Under the pieces are notes generated by a model. That model was not told the origin of the DNA. It ran no database searches and was given only the letters and a program-made list of their open reading frames with translations. This document shows, one piece after another, positions 19,701 to 27,026 of a DNA stretch of 64,000 nucleotides. The stretch is from Gemmatimonadaceae bacterium (lineage in GTDB: Bacteria > Gemmatimonadota > Gemmatimonadetes > Gemmatimonadales > Gemmatimonadaceae), in contig DASXUN010000023.1 in the NCBI GenBank assembly GCA_036504815.1, positions 1-64,000 of the forward strand, given 5' to 3'. The position numbers and the translations under genes were made by a program. Within the stretch, counting starts at the first letter, position 1. The number at the start of each line of letters is the position of its first letter.

Positions 19701-20675
19701 CTGCGCCAGGTGGCCGAGGACGTGCTCGCGTCGCTCCATCCCGTGGCCGCCGCCAGCGACGTGGACCTGACGGTCGATGTCGCGTCAGCGGTGCCCTCGT
19801 TCGTGCGCGGCGATGCGACGCGCCTGCGCCAGGTCGTCATGAACCTCGGGGGCAACGCCATCAAGTTCAGTCGTGGCCGCACGGACGTGCGCGGCCAGGT
19901 TGGCATCTTCATCGGCGTCGCGAGCACCGCGCCCTTGCGCGTTTCACTGACGGTCCGGGACAACGGCATCGGCATGACCCCGGAGACGCTCGGCCGGTTG
20001 TTCACCTCGTTCACGCAGGCCGAGGCATCCACGACGCGCCGGTTCGGCGGCACCGGCCTGGGACTGGCCATCACCAAGCGGCTCGTGGACCTCATGGAAG
20101 GGACCATCGAGGTCGAGACCGCCCCCGGTACGGGATCGACCTTCACCGTCATCCTGCCGGTGGCGGCGGTCGCCCCGGCGACGCCCGCGTATCCAGGTCG
20201 CGCGGGGCTGCACCGACGCGGGGCCGAGCCGGTGGCGGCCGCTTACCTGCGCACGACGCCGCTCTCACTGGACGAGGCCCGGGCGCAGGGTCGCCTGATT
20301 CTCGTGGCCGAGGATGACAGCATGAACCAGAAGGTCATCCTGCAGCAGCTCGGGCTGCTGGGATATGCCGGCCAGATTGCCGTGGACGGCGAGGAGGCGC
20401 TGCGGCTGTGGCGCGCGGGCGCGTATGCGATGCTGCTCAGCGACCTGCACATGCCGAACCGGGACGGCTACTCGCTGGCGGCGGCGATTCGCGATGAAGA
20501 GAAGGACCGTGGCACACACCTGCCCATCATCGCGCTCACCGCAAATGCGCTGCACGGCGAGGCGGATCGCGCCACGGCGGCCGGCATGGATGGGTACCTG
20601 ACGAAGCCGGTGCCGCTGGCCACGCTGCGCGAGGTGCTGGCGAAGTGGATTCCGCCGGCCGACGGTCGGTCCTAG
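16719..20675 (+). CDS. Cytosolic hybrid histidine kinase with seven PAS domains
   Basis: About 1318 residues from the ATG at 16719; the reading frame is open 22 codons further and no ribosome site decides the start. Seven PAS modules follow one another (about 8-880), the third and fourth nearly duplicate each other, and the seventh has the typical IVITNVKGDIEYVN opening. Then come a coiled coil, HisKA with SHEIRTPLNG (His929), HATPase_c (DNGIGM, GGTGLGLAI) and one receiver with Asp1242 (SDLHMPN). No membrane segment is present, so it should sense something inside the cell. Its output partner is not encoded nearby. Confidence 0.9.
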   Translation: MPIARAADFYRTVFEHSTEASLLTAADGRVFRANPAACALLRRTEAEICAAGRQGLVDPASPGLRDLLETRARTGQVRGELTFVRGDGTRFVAEFRSASLFDNENTSEVRNIVTLRDLTEHRATQRALTESQVLLDAIVNNTRDMIWSVDPEEFALQWFNDGLREYFRVHRGMAIDVGMRPEDLFTSDEYIQEWRGLYQRALRERTFTHEYVASSKTRVMQLNLTVLEHDGVVYGISVFSRDITDLKRSERELQTRAEELRASEEQFRAMVEQSPTGTVIFAEGRITYANPAAARIVGAGSTDRIIGRIVMDFVHPDFRARSLERIRNAVATGEASRPAEMIFLGLDGHEIDTESVLLPVTIAGRPSVMVLFNDITERKRATMALTDSESRFRAMVDVTPNGVVIHEDGRLTYANAAAARILGVASPEQLVGRNVKEFIHPDSWPATLDRINRVRDTGQAQPPSEGVYLRADGSAVDVERVATPITIAGKPATLVIFHDITERKAHEKALRESERKYRTLFESADDAILLVHDGRFVDCNAAALRMFGCTRDALLSATPATFSPAVQPDGTPSDIAANRKISLTLSEGPQFFEWEHCRSDGTPFSVEVSLNRLDLGGRVKIQAIVRDVTSRRTAELALRASEERFRAVFSEAPLGIALIDSRTGRILDANRQFGQIAGRSAEELTQIDWMSITHPDDVAEDQRNMALMNAGEISRFHMRKRYRRPDGSHVWISMTVAPIRKPGQEHESHVCMIEDIGARIAAEEELRKLSRAVEQSQASIVITNVKGDIEYVNEAFLLRSGYARDEILAQNPRILNSGETPRGTYDALWQTLRHGETWTGEFINRKKDGSTYVEQAVISPLRQPDGTITHYVAVKEDITDQKRLTAELARHRDHLMELVEERTRELEEARLLAESANKAKSAFLATMSHEIRTPLNGVIAMAEMLALRPLTPEDLDSTKTILRSAHNLLAVINDILDFSKIEAGKLELDVSDISLRQVAEDVLASLHPVAAASDVDLTVDVASAVPSFVRGDATRLRQVVMNLGGNAIKFSRGRTDVRGQVGIFIGVASTAPLRVSLTVRDNGIGMTPETLGRLFTSFTQAEASTTRRFGGTGLGLAITKRLVDLMEGTIEVETAPGTGSTFTVILPVAAVAPATPAYPGRAGLHRRGAEPVAAAYLRTTPLSLDEARAQGRLILVAEDDSMNQKVILQQLGLLGYAGQIAVDGEEALRLWRAGAYAMLLSDLHMPNRDGYSLAAAIRDEEKDRGTHLPIIALTANALHGEADRATAAGMDGYLTKPVPLATLREVLAKWIPPADGRS

Positions 20676-20718
20676 GCCGGCGGTCGCACATTCGACGCGT
20701 TCTATGTTGGAGACAAGC

Positions 20719-20748
20719 AGAGGGGCCGGCGAGATCGCCGGCCCCTCT
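20719..20748. terminator. Strong hairpin between convergent kinase and pilC
   Basis: AGAGGGGCCGGCGA and its exact complement form a 14-bp stem with a 2-nt loop. There is no U run on either side; instead the 3' side continues directly into the R2 tandem repeats. Confidence 0.75.
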
Positions 20749-20780
20749 GTCGTATTCTGTCGTATTCTGTCGTCTTCCGT
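20749..20780 (-). repeat. R2: 10-nt tandem units abutting the pilC stop codon
   Basis: GTCGTATTCT occurs twice and GTCGTCTTCC once, ending three bases before the pilC stop. Read on the pilC strand this is GACAGAATAC-type sequence, the same wording as one arm of R14, 35 kb away. Confidence 0.6.
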
Positions 20781-20782
20781 CC

Positions 20783-21979
20783 CTACTGCACCGCATTGAT
20801 CATGTCGAAGATCGGCAGGTAGCACGCCACTACCATGCCGCCGACCACGACGCCGAGGAAGACGATCATGATCGGTTCCATGGCGGCGAGCAGCGCGCCG
20901 ACCGCGGCATCGACTTCCTCGTCATAGAAGTCGGCGATCTTGCTGAGCATTTCGTCCAGGCCGCCGGTCTGCTCGCCCACGGCGATCATCGAGATCACCA
21001 TCGGCGGGAAGACGCTCGACTTCGCGAGCGGCGCCGAGATGGTGTCGCCGCCGGCGATCGAGGCCCGCGACTGCATGATCGCGTCGTGGATGACGCGGTT
21101 GCCGGCCGTCTTGGCCGTGATCTCGAGGCCGTCGAGGATGCTCACGCCCGAGCTGATGAGCGTGCCGAGGGTGCGGGTGAAGCGCGACACCGCCGACTTG
21201 CGCAGCACGTCGCCGAGCACCGGCATCTGCAGCATCAGCTTGTCGAGGTTCAGCTTGCCGTTGGGCGTGGTGTAGTACTTCTTGATGCTCCACACGGCGC
21301 CGTAGCCGGCGCCGCCGAGTGCCCACCAGTAGGACTTGAGGATGTTCGACATCCCGATCACGATGCGCGTCGGCAGCGGGAGCGCGAGGCCCACGCTGGC
21401 GAACATGCTCTGGAAGACGGGGATGACGAAGATGAGCAGCACGACGACGGCGATCACGGCCACGCTCATGATGACGCCGGGGTAGATCATCGCCCCCTTC
21501 ACCTTGCGCACGAGGGCGTCGTTCTTTTCCATGAACGTCGCCAGGCGCATGAGAATGGTGTCGAGAATACCGCCGGCCTCGCCCGCGGCCACCATGTTCA
21601 CGTACAGGTCGCTGAACGCGTTCGGATGCTTCGCGAGCGCGTCGGCCACCGTGTGGCCCGACTCGACGTCAAAGACCACCTGCCGCGTCACCGCGGCGAG
21701 CGACTTGTTCTCGGTCTGCTTGCTGAGGATGTCGAGCGCCTGCACCAGCGGCAGGCCCGAGTTGATCATCGTCGAGAACTGGCGGGTGAAGATCACGATG
21801 TCGCGCATCGCGATCGATCCGCCCGTCTTCACCTTCGCCTTCGCCTGCTCCTCGACCTTGACGACGTTCATGCGCTTCTGGCGCAATTGCGTCATCACAT
21901 CGTCCTTGGTCGCGGCCTCGAGGGTGCCGGTCTTCAGGTCACCCTTGGCGTCGCGTGCGGTATACTGGAAAGACGGCAT
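20783..21979 (-). CDS. pilC: Type IV pilus inner-membrane platform protein PilC
   Basis: A 398-residue GspF/PilC-family protein that anchors the pilus assembly motors. The N-terminus FQYTARDAKGDLKTGTLEA is the family signature, and two homologous GspF halves (about 70-190 and 270-390) each carry a TRQFSTMINSGLPL- or FTRTLGTLISSGV-like motif next to membrane segments. It is the last gene of the pilB-pilT-pilC series, 56 bp after pilT. A major pilin and PilMNOPQ are not in the window. Confidence 0.95.
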   Translation of the reverse strand: MPSFQYTARDAKGDLKTGTLEAATKDDVMTQLRQKRMNVVKVEEQAKAKVKTGGSIAMRDIVIFTRQFSTMINSGLPLVQALDILSKQTENKSLAAVTRQVVFDVESGHTVADALAKHPNAFSDLYVNMVAAGEAGGILDTILMRLATFMEKNDALVRKVKGAMIYPGVIMSVAVIAVVVLLIFVIPVFQSMFASVGLALPLPTRIVIGMSNILKSYWWALGGAGYGAVWSIKKYYTTPNGKLNLDKLMLQMPVLGDVLRKSAVSRFTRTLGTLISSGVSILDGLEITAKTAGNRVIHDAIMQSRASIAGGDTISAPLAKSSVFPPMVISMIAVGEQTGGLDEMLSKIADFYDEEVDAAVGALLAAMEPIMIVFLGVVVGGMVVACYLPIFDMINAVQ

Positions 21980-22035
21980 CGGCGCTCGTTAGAAGGTGCG
22001 GCGTGAAAAGGCCCTACTGTAGGACGGCTGAGCCA

Positions 22036-23223
22036 TCACCGACGCAACCCGCCCGAAGCGCCCGGCTTCGACCCCGGCGCGTCCTTGGCCCCGGTTTCGC
22101 CCTCCACCGGGCTCTTGCCGATGAGGCGCAGGAACTCGTTGGGGTCGCTCGAGACGCGCAGGCACTCCTCCTCCGACACGTCGCGCGCCATGTAGAGCTG
22201 GTACAGCGCGTCGTTCATCGTCTGCATGCCGAACTTCTTGCCCGACTGCATGGACGAGTAGATCTGGTGGATCTTGTCGTCGCGGATCAGCGCCCGGATG
22301 GCCCCCGTCACCACCAGGATCTCGGCCGCCATGGCCCGCCCCTTGCCGCTCTTCTTGGGCAGGAGCGTCTGGGTGATGATCCCCTCCAGCACGAACGCCA
22401 GCTGGGCGCGCACCTGCGACTGCTGGTGGCTGGGGAAGACGTCGATGATGCGGTTGATCGCCTCGGCCGCCGAATTGGTGTGCAGCGTGGCGAAGGCCAG
22501 GTGGCCCGTCTCGGCGATGGTCAGCGCCGCCTGGATGGTCTCCAGGTCGCGCATTTCGCCGATGAGGATGACGTCGGGGTCCTGGCGCAGCGCGTACTTG
22601 AGCGAGTTCTGGAACGACTTGGTGTCGGTGCCAACCTCGCGCTGGTTGACGATGCACCCCTGGTGCCGGTGGATGAACTCGATCGGGTCTTCCACCGTGA
22701 TGATGTGGCCATGTCGTTCGCGGTTGATCTTGTCGATCATCGCGGCCAGCGTCGTGGACTTTCCCGAGCCGGTGGGGCCCGTGACGAGCACGAGGCCGCG
22801 GGGCTTCTCCGCCATGCGCGCGATGATCGGCGGCAGGTGGAGGTCGTCGAACGTCTTGATGGAGAACGGGATCTGCCGCATCACGATGGAGACGCAGCCG
22901 CGCTGCTTGAAGACGTTGCCGCGGAAGCGCGCCAGGTTCTGGATGCCGAACGAGAAGTCGAGCTCGTCCTCCATCTCGAAGCGCTTCTTCTGGTTCTCGG
23001 TGAGCACCGAGTAGGCCAGCTGCAGCGTGTCCTTGGGGTTGAGCACGTACTCGCCGCGCGAGTTCGTGATCTCGCCGTCGATGCGCATCTTGGCGCGTTC
23101 GCCGGCCGTGATGTGGAGGTCGGACGCGCCGCGCTCGATCATCTCCTCGAGGAGGACGCGGAGGTTGACGCCCTGCTGCTGCGGCGCCGCGCCGGCTGCG
23201 GCGGTGGGGGGTGCACCAGTCAT
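22036..23223 (-). CDS. pilT: Type IV pilus retraction ATPase PilT
   Basis: A 395-residue hexameric ATPase of pilus retraction. Walker A GPTGSGKSTTLAAMID, an Asp-box region DPIEFIH, Walker B LIGEMRD, and the His-box LHTNSAAEAINRIID with the family AIRALIRDDKIHQIYS segment are all present, which separates it from PilB. The N-terminus has a proline- and alanine-rich extension. It lies 43 bp after pilB. Confidence 0.96.
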   Translation of the reverse strand: MTGAPPTAAAGAAPQQQGVNLRVLLEEMIERGASDLHITAGERAKMRIDGEITNSRGEYVLNPKDTLQLAYSVLTENQKKRFEMEDELDFSFGIQNLARFRGNVFKQRGCVSIVMRQIPFSIKTFDDLHLPPIIARMAEKPRGLVLVTGPTGSGKSTTLAAMIDKINRERHGHIITVEDPIEFIHRHQGCIVNQREVGTDTKSFQNSLKYALRQDPDVILIGEMRDLETIQAALTIAETGHLAFATLHTNSAAEAINRIIDVFPSHQQSQVRAQLAFVLEGIITQTLLPKKSGKGRAMAAEILVVTGAIRALIRDDKIHQIYSSMQSGKKFGMQTMNDALYQLYMARDVSEEECLRVSSDPNEFLRLIGKSPVEGETGAKDAPGSKPGASGGLRR

Positions 23224-23266
23224 GAGTGGATCCGGGTCATTGGAGTTCGGCGCCGCGCACGGTGCG

Positions 23267-25096
23267 TCAGGCGCTGGTCTCGCGGAGAACCTGCTCGAGC
23301 GGCACGACGCCCTTCAGGACCTTGAGCCAGCCGTCCATGCGGAGCGTGAGCATGCCGTCCTCGATGCCGCCTTCCTTGATCTCGGCGGCACCGACGTTCT
23401 GCAGAATGAGCCGCCGCAGGCGCGGCGTCATGAACATCACTTCGTACAGTCCCTGCCGTCCCTTCAGCCCATTGCCGCCGCAGGCGTCGCACCCCTTGCC
23501 GCGCCAGCATGGCACGGAGGCGATCTTGGTGTCGAGGGTCAGGTCCTTGAGGAGCGGCGCCGCGTCCTTGGACGCATTCCGCACGGCATCGCGCAACGCC
23601 TCCTCGGTGAAGCGCAGGTCACGGTACGTGGTGTCGCGCGTGATCTTGGCCGTGGTCATCTCCTCGTCGCTCATGATGTAGTGCTCCTTGCAGCTGCCGC
23701 AGACGCGGCGCACCAGGCGCTGGGCGAGCACGAGGTTGAGCGCGGAACTGACGTTGAACGGCTCGAGCCCCATGTCGAGGAGCCGGGTGACCGTCTCCGG
23801 GGCCGAGTTGGTGTGCAGTGTCGAGAGCACCAGGTGGCCGGTGAGCGCGGCCTTGATGGCGATGCCGCCCGTCTCGAGGTCGCGGATCTCGCCCACCATG
23901 ATGATGTTCGGGTCCTGGCGCAGGAACGCCTTGAGCGCCGCCGCGAAGGTCATCCCGATCTCGTTGCGCACGAGCACCTGGTTGATGCCGAAGATGTTGT
24001 ACTCCACCGGGTCTTCGGCCGTCATGATGTTCGTGTCGATGCTGTTCACCTTGGACAGCGCCGAATACAGCGTGGTCGTCTTGCCCGAACCGGTGGGGCC
24101 CGTCACGAGCACCATGCCGTACGGGTTGCTCACCGCCTCCATCAGTTCGCGCTCGGCGCGGGGCTCGATGCCGAACTTCTCGAGGTCCAGCGTCAGGTTG
24201 CCCTTGTCGAGAATACGGAGCACGACCTTCTCGCCGAAGATCGTGGGCAGCGTCGACACGCGATAGTCGATGACCTTCTTGCCCATCTTCAGCTTGATGC
24301 GCCCGTCCTGCGGGACGCGGCGCTCGGCGATGTTGAGCGCCGACATGATCTTGAAGCGCGAGATCAGCGCCGCCTGCATCTTCTTGGGCGGCTTCATGAT
24401 CTCCATGAGCGCGCCGTCGATGCGGTAGCGCACGCGCAGCTCGTGCTCGAAACACTCGAAATGGATGTCCGACGCGCCGCGATTGACCGCGTCGGTGAGG
24501 ATGGCGTTGAGCAGCTTCACCACCGGCGCGTCGTCCACCAGCTGCGCCTGCCCGGCGGCGGCCTCGTCGTCCTCGGTGTCGACCACCTCGACGTCCGCCT
24601 CGGCATCCAGCCCCTCGATCTCGTCGAGGAGGGCGCCCATCTGGATGTCGGTGGACTCGTAGTGCTTCTCGATCGCGTTCTTGAGCGTGAACTCGCCCGC
24701 GATCACCGGGAAGATGTCGTACCGTGTGATGAACTTGAGGTCGTCCACCACCCCCATGTTGGTGGGGTCGGCCATCGCCACCGTGAGGGTGCGACCGTCA
24801 CGCTTGAGCGGCAGGACCAGGTGCTTCACCGCCAGGTCGGCGGGGACCAGCTTCACGATCTTGGGATCCACCTCGAACTTCGAGAGGTCGACCGCCGGCA
24901 TCTTGTATTGCCGGGCCAGCACCTTGGTGAGCTCGAGTTCCGGGACGAAGCCCAGCTTCACCAGGTTGTAGCCGACACGGGTACCGCTCGATTTCTGCTC
25001 GGAGAGCGCCTTCTCCAACTGCTCCTTCGTGATGAGCCCCTCGCGCAGAAGGAGGTCACCAAGGCGCTCAGATCCGGAAGCGGCGGGGTTGGCCAT
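23267..25096 (-). CDS. pilB: Type IV pilus extension ATPase PilB
   Basis: A 609-residue assembly ATPase. Residues 1-150 are the MshEN-type N-terminal domain with RLGDLLLREGLITKEQL, and an acidic linker lies around 160-195. Walker A is GPTGSGKTTTLYSAL and Walker B is MVGEIRD. The zinc-binding cysteines are at VCGSC and GCDACGG, and the family ending GRQGLYEV is present. First of the pilB-pilT-pilC genes, preceded by an R3 repeat block and a ComEA-like gene. Confidence 0.96.
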   Translation of the reverse strand: MANPAASGSERLGDLLLREGLITKEQLEKALSEQKSSGTRVGYNLVKLGFVPELELTKVLARQYKMPAVDLSKFEVDPKIVKLVPADLAVKHLVLPLKRDGRTLTVAMADPTNMGVVDDLKFITRYDIFPVIAGEFTLKNAIEKHYESTDIQMGALLDEIEGLDAEADVEVVDTEDDEAAAGQAQLVDDAPVVKLLNAILTDAVNRGASDIHFECFEHELRVRYRIDGALMEIMKPPKKMQAALISRFKIMSALNIAERRVPQDGRIKLKMGKKVIDYRVSTLPTIFGEKVVLRILDKGNLTLDLEKFGIEPRAERELMEAVSNPYGMVLVTGPTGSGKTTTLYSALSKVNSIDTNIMTAEDPVEYNIFGINQVLVRNEIGMTFAAALKAFLRQDPNIIMVGEIRDLETGGIAIKAALTGHLVLSTLHTNSAPETVTRLLDMGLEPFNVSSALNLVLAQRLVRRVCGSCKEHYIMSDEEMTTAKITRDTTYRDLRFTEEALRDAVRNASKDAAPLLKDLTLDTKIASVPCWRGKGCDACGGNGLKGRQGLYEVMFMTPRLRRLILQNVGAAEIKEGGIEDGMLTLRMDGWLKVLKGVVPLEQVLRETSA

Positions 25097-25097
25097 G

Positions 25098-25190
25098 GAG
25101 GCAGACGGGAGACGGAGGACGGACGACAGGAGACGTGCCCGCCTGGCGGGCCTCGTCTCCCTCTAATGAGTGAAGGTCGTCCTCGGACGG
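25098..25190. repeat. R3: 7-nt tandem units with inner hairpin between comEA-like gene and pilB
   Basis: Four 7-nt units (GACGGGA, GACGGAG, GACGGAC, GACAGGA) run toward a 32-bp hairpin at 25129-25160 (GGAGACG and CGTCTCC outside, GCCCGCC and GGCGGGC inside). A weaker complementary stretch follows to 25190. It could separate the ComEA-like gene from pilB or shape the pilB leader. Confidence 0.6.
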
Positions 25191-25197
25191 AGGGGTG

Positions 25198-25761
25198 TCA
25201 AGGCGCGGCGGCGCGCCGGCGTCCCTTGGCCTTTCCGGTAGGGGCATCCGGGCGCGGCACCCCCGAGAACGTCACCCGGTCGCCCAGCGCCTTGGCCATG
25301 GCAGGCCCGATTCCGCGCACCCGCTGCAGGCCATCCATCGATCCGAACGGCCCGAAGGAGTCGCGGTTGGCGACGATGCGCTTGGCGAGGGCGGGACCGA
25401 TGCGGGGGAGTGATTCGATGGAGGCGACCGACGCGAGGTCGAGGTCAGTCGGACTGACGGGAGACGGAGGACGGAAGACGGGAGGGATCACCGGATCCGG
25501 CAGGCGTGCCGCCGGCTCAAGCCGGGGCTTCCTGGCCGCGCGCTCGGCGTTGCGCTTCTTCAGCGCGGCACGGCCGGCTTCGCGGCTGGGGGACGCGGCG
25601 GCCACGGAATCCACGCGGGCGATCTGGGCGGCGAGGTCGCCGGGCGAGCCGGCAATGACGCGCTCCCCGCCCCGCGCTGCCCGCCAGGCGTTGACGCCAA
25701 CCCCGAGCGCGGCCACGGCCGCGAAGAAGAGGAGCGCTTGGCGTTCGGCGGGAGTGGGCAT
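25198..25761 (-). CDS. ComEA-like helix-hairpin-helix DNA-binding protein
   Basis: A 187-residue protein with an N-terminal membrane anchor (about 10-27) and a C-terminal pair of helix-hairpin-helix motifs (SLPRIGPALAKRIV and RVRGIGPAMAKAL). ComEA proteins bind incoming DNA in the periplasm during type IV-pilus-driven uptake, and the adjacency to pilBTC supports that role. The proline-rich linker (PPVFRPPSPVSP) is encoded by a copy of the R3-type 7-nt repeat. A poor match in the linker and the short length leave some doubt about function. Confidence 0.82.
   Translation of the reverse strand: MPTPAERQALLFFAAVAALGVGVNAWRAARGGERVIAGSPGDLAAQIARVDSVAAASPSREAGRAALKKRNAERAARKPRLEPAARLPDPVIPPVFRPPSPVSPTDLDLASVASIESLPRIGPALAKRIVANRDSFGPFGSMDGLQRVRGIGPAMAKALGDRVTFSGVPRPDAPTGKAKGRRRAAAP
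25455..25484. repeat. R4: 7-nt repeat units inside the comEA-like coding sequence
   Basis: GACGGGA, GACGGAG, GACGGAA and GACGGGA sit in tandem within the linker of the ComEA-like gene. Four 7-nt units add 28 nt, not a multiple of three, yet the frame stays open. Confidence 0.6.
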
Positions 25762-25840
25762 GCCCCTTAATGCCGTATCGCCGCCGCTCTCGTGTCATCG
25801 TCGTATGGCGGCACGGGCTGAATTCGTGCGGATTCGTATG

Positions 25841-26015
25841 GCTTCTTCACCACGGAGGCACGGAGCACTGCCGGAGGGCCACGGAGGAACTGCAACTGCC
25901 TTGGGGGAACAACGAGCGCCGCGCAAAGTTCCGCGTGGCGCGACGTCTTTACCCCAGTTGTGGCCGTTCTCCGTGGCCCTCTGGCCGTTCTCCGTGTCTC
26001 CGTGGTGAAGAAATC
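25841..26015. repeat. R5: 175-bp inverted-arm element, CACGGAG family
   Basis: The left arm (25841-25898) and right arm (25955-26015) are about 58 bp and roughly 85 percent complementary by eye; the left begins GCTTCTTCACCACGGAGGCA. The 56-nt loop holds its own hairpin (25916-25941: GCGCCGCGC and GCGTGGCGC). It lies between the comEA-like gene and the end of the M28 lipoprotein gene. R10 has the same arms and the same type of inner hairpin. Confidence 0.82.
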
Positions 26016-26033
26016 CAGCGCGGCGAACGGAGC

Positions 26034-27026
26034 CTAGCGCAATAACGCCAGCGCCACGTCGCCCACGATCTTCAGCGACTGCGCCGAAATCTTGTCCATC
26101 GTGTCCTGCAGCGTGTGGTGATAGCTGTTGCCGGGGCCGTAATCGAGGTCGATGACATCGATGACCTTGAGCCCGGCATCGAGCAGCGGGACGTGGTCGT
26201 CGGTGATGGCTCCAGCCGAGCGCCGCACGAAGACATCGCCGCGCCCCATCGCCTCCGCCTTCGACCAGACGCGATTGACCACGTCAGGGGCGCGCTGGGC
26301 GGAGTTGTCCTCGACCGCGATGCGCAGGTCGGCATCGCCGATCATGTCGAAGAGCACGCCGAAGACTGGCTGGTACCCCTGGTCCGGCAGGTTCCTGGCG
26401 AAGTGCGTGGAGCCGAGCAGCACGTCCACCAGGGGCGGTCCGAAGTCGCCGTAGTCCTCGCCGTCCACGAAGAGCAGGTCGACGCCGTACTTGGACGGCT
26501 GCTTCTGCAGCGCGTCGGCCAGCGCGACGAACAGCCCGACACCCGACGCCGCATCGTTGGCGCCGTCGATCGGCTTCATCTGGTTGGCTGGATCGCTCTC
26601 GTTATCCGCGGTGGGACGCGTGTCCCAGTGCGTGAGGTAGAGCACGCGCTCCGTCGCCTGCGGGTTGAAGCGCGCCAGGATGTTTCGCAGCGGCAGCTTC
26701 TTCCCCGCCTTCGTCGTGTGCGTCCACGTCTGCTGCACGACCGTCGCGCCGCGCGCCTTCAGTTCGGCGACGATCCAGTCGCCGGCCTTGCGGTGTCCAT
26801 CACTGCCGGGGACGCGCGGCCCGAAGGCGACCTGGGCCGCGGCGTACTTGAGCGCGGCTTCGCCGTCGAACTCCGTGGTGACGACCGGCGGCGCGGGCCG
26901 GGCATCGGGTTTCCGTGCGCAGGCGCCAGCGAGCGTGGCCAGCGCGAGAATCGATACGGCCGTCCGCCATCCGCCATCCGCCATCCGCCCTCTGCCATCG
27001 GCCGTCAGCCATCGGCCATCCCTCAT
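26034..27026 (-). CDS. M28-family lipoprotein peptidase, possibly glutaminyl cyclase-like
   Basis: A 330-residue zinc hydrolase. A lipobox (LATLAGAC) around residue 36 marks it as a lipoprotein. Ligand motifs are LTHWDTRP, DGANDAASG, FVDGEDYGD and a C-terminal YHHTLQDTMDKI histidine; the layout resembles secreted glutaminyl-peptide cyclotransferases as much as aminopeptidases. The start at 27026 overlaps the sprA stop (ATGA), so the pair is coupled. The first 23 residues are encoded by 7-nt repeat DNA (R6); Met15 at 26984 is an alternative start. Confidence 0.85.
   Translation of the reverse strand: MRDGRWLTADGRGRMADGGWRTAVSILALATLAGACARKPDARPAPPVVTTEFDGEAALKYAAAQVAFGPRVPGSDGHRKAGDWIVAELKARGATVVQQTWTHTTKAGKKLPLRNILARFNPQATERVLYLTHWDTRPTADNESDPANQMKPIDGANDAASGVGLFVALADALQKQPSKYGVDLLFVDGEDYGDFGPPLVDVLLGSTHFARNLPDQGYQPVFGVLFDMIGDADLRIAVEDNSAQRAPDVVNRVWSKAEAMGRGDVFVRRSAGAITDDHVPLLDAGLKVIDVIDLDYGPGNSYHHTLQDTMDKISAQSLKIVGDVALALLR
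26958..27020 (-). repeat. R6: nine 7-nt tandem units encoding a protein N-terminus
   Basis: On the minus strand nine units of the form GATGGCN (with GACGGCC and GAGGGCG variants) fill exactly 63 nt, ending three bases from the sprA stop. They encode the start of the M28 lipoprotein. The same unit makes the left arm of R7 at the other end of sprA. Confidence 0.75.
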
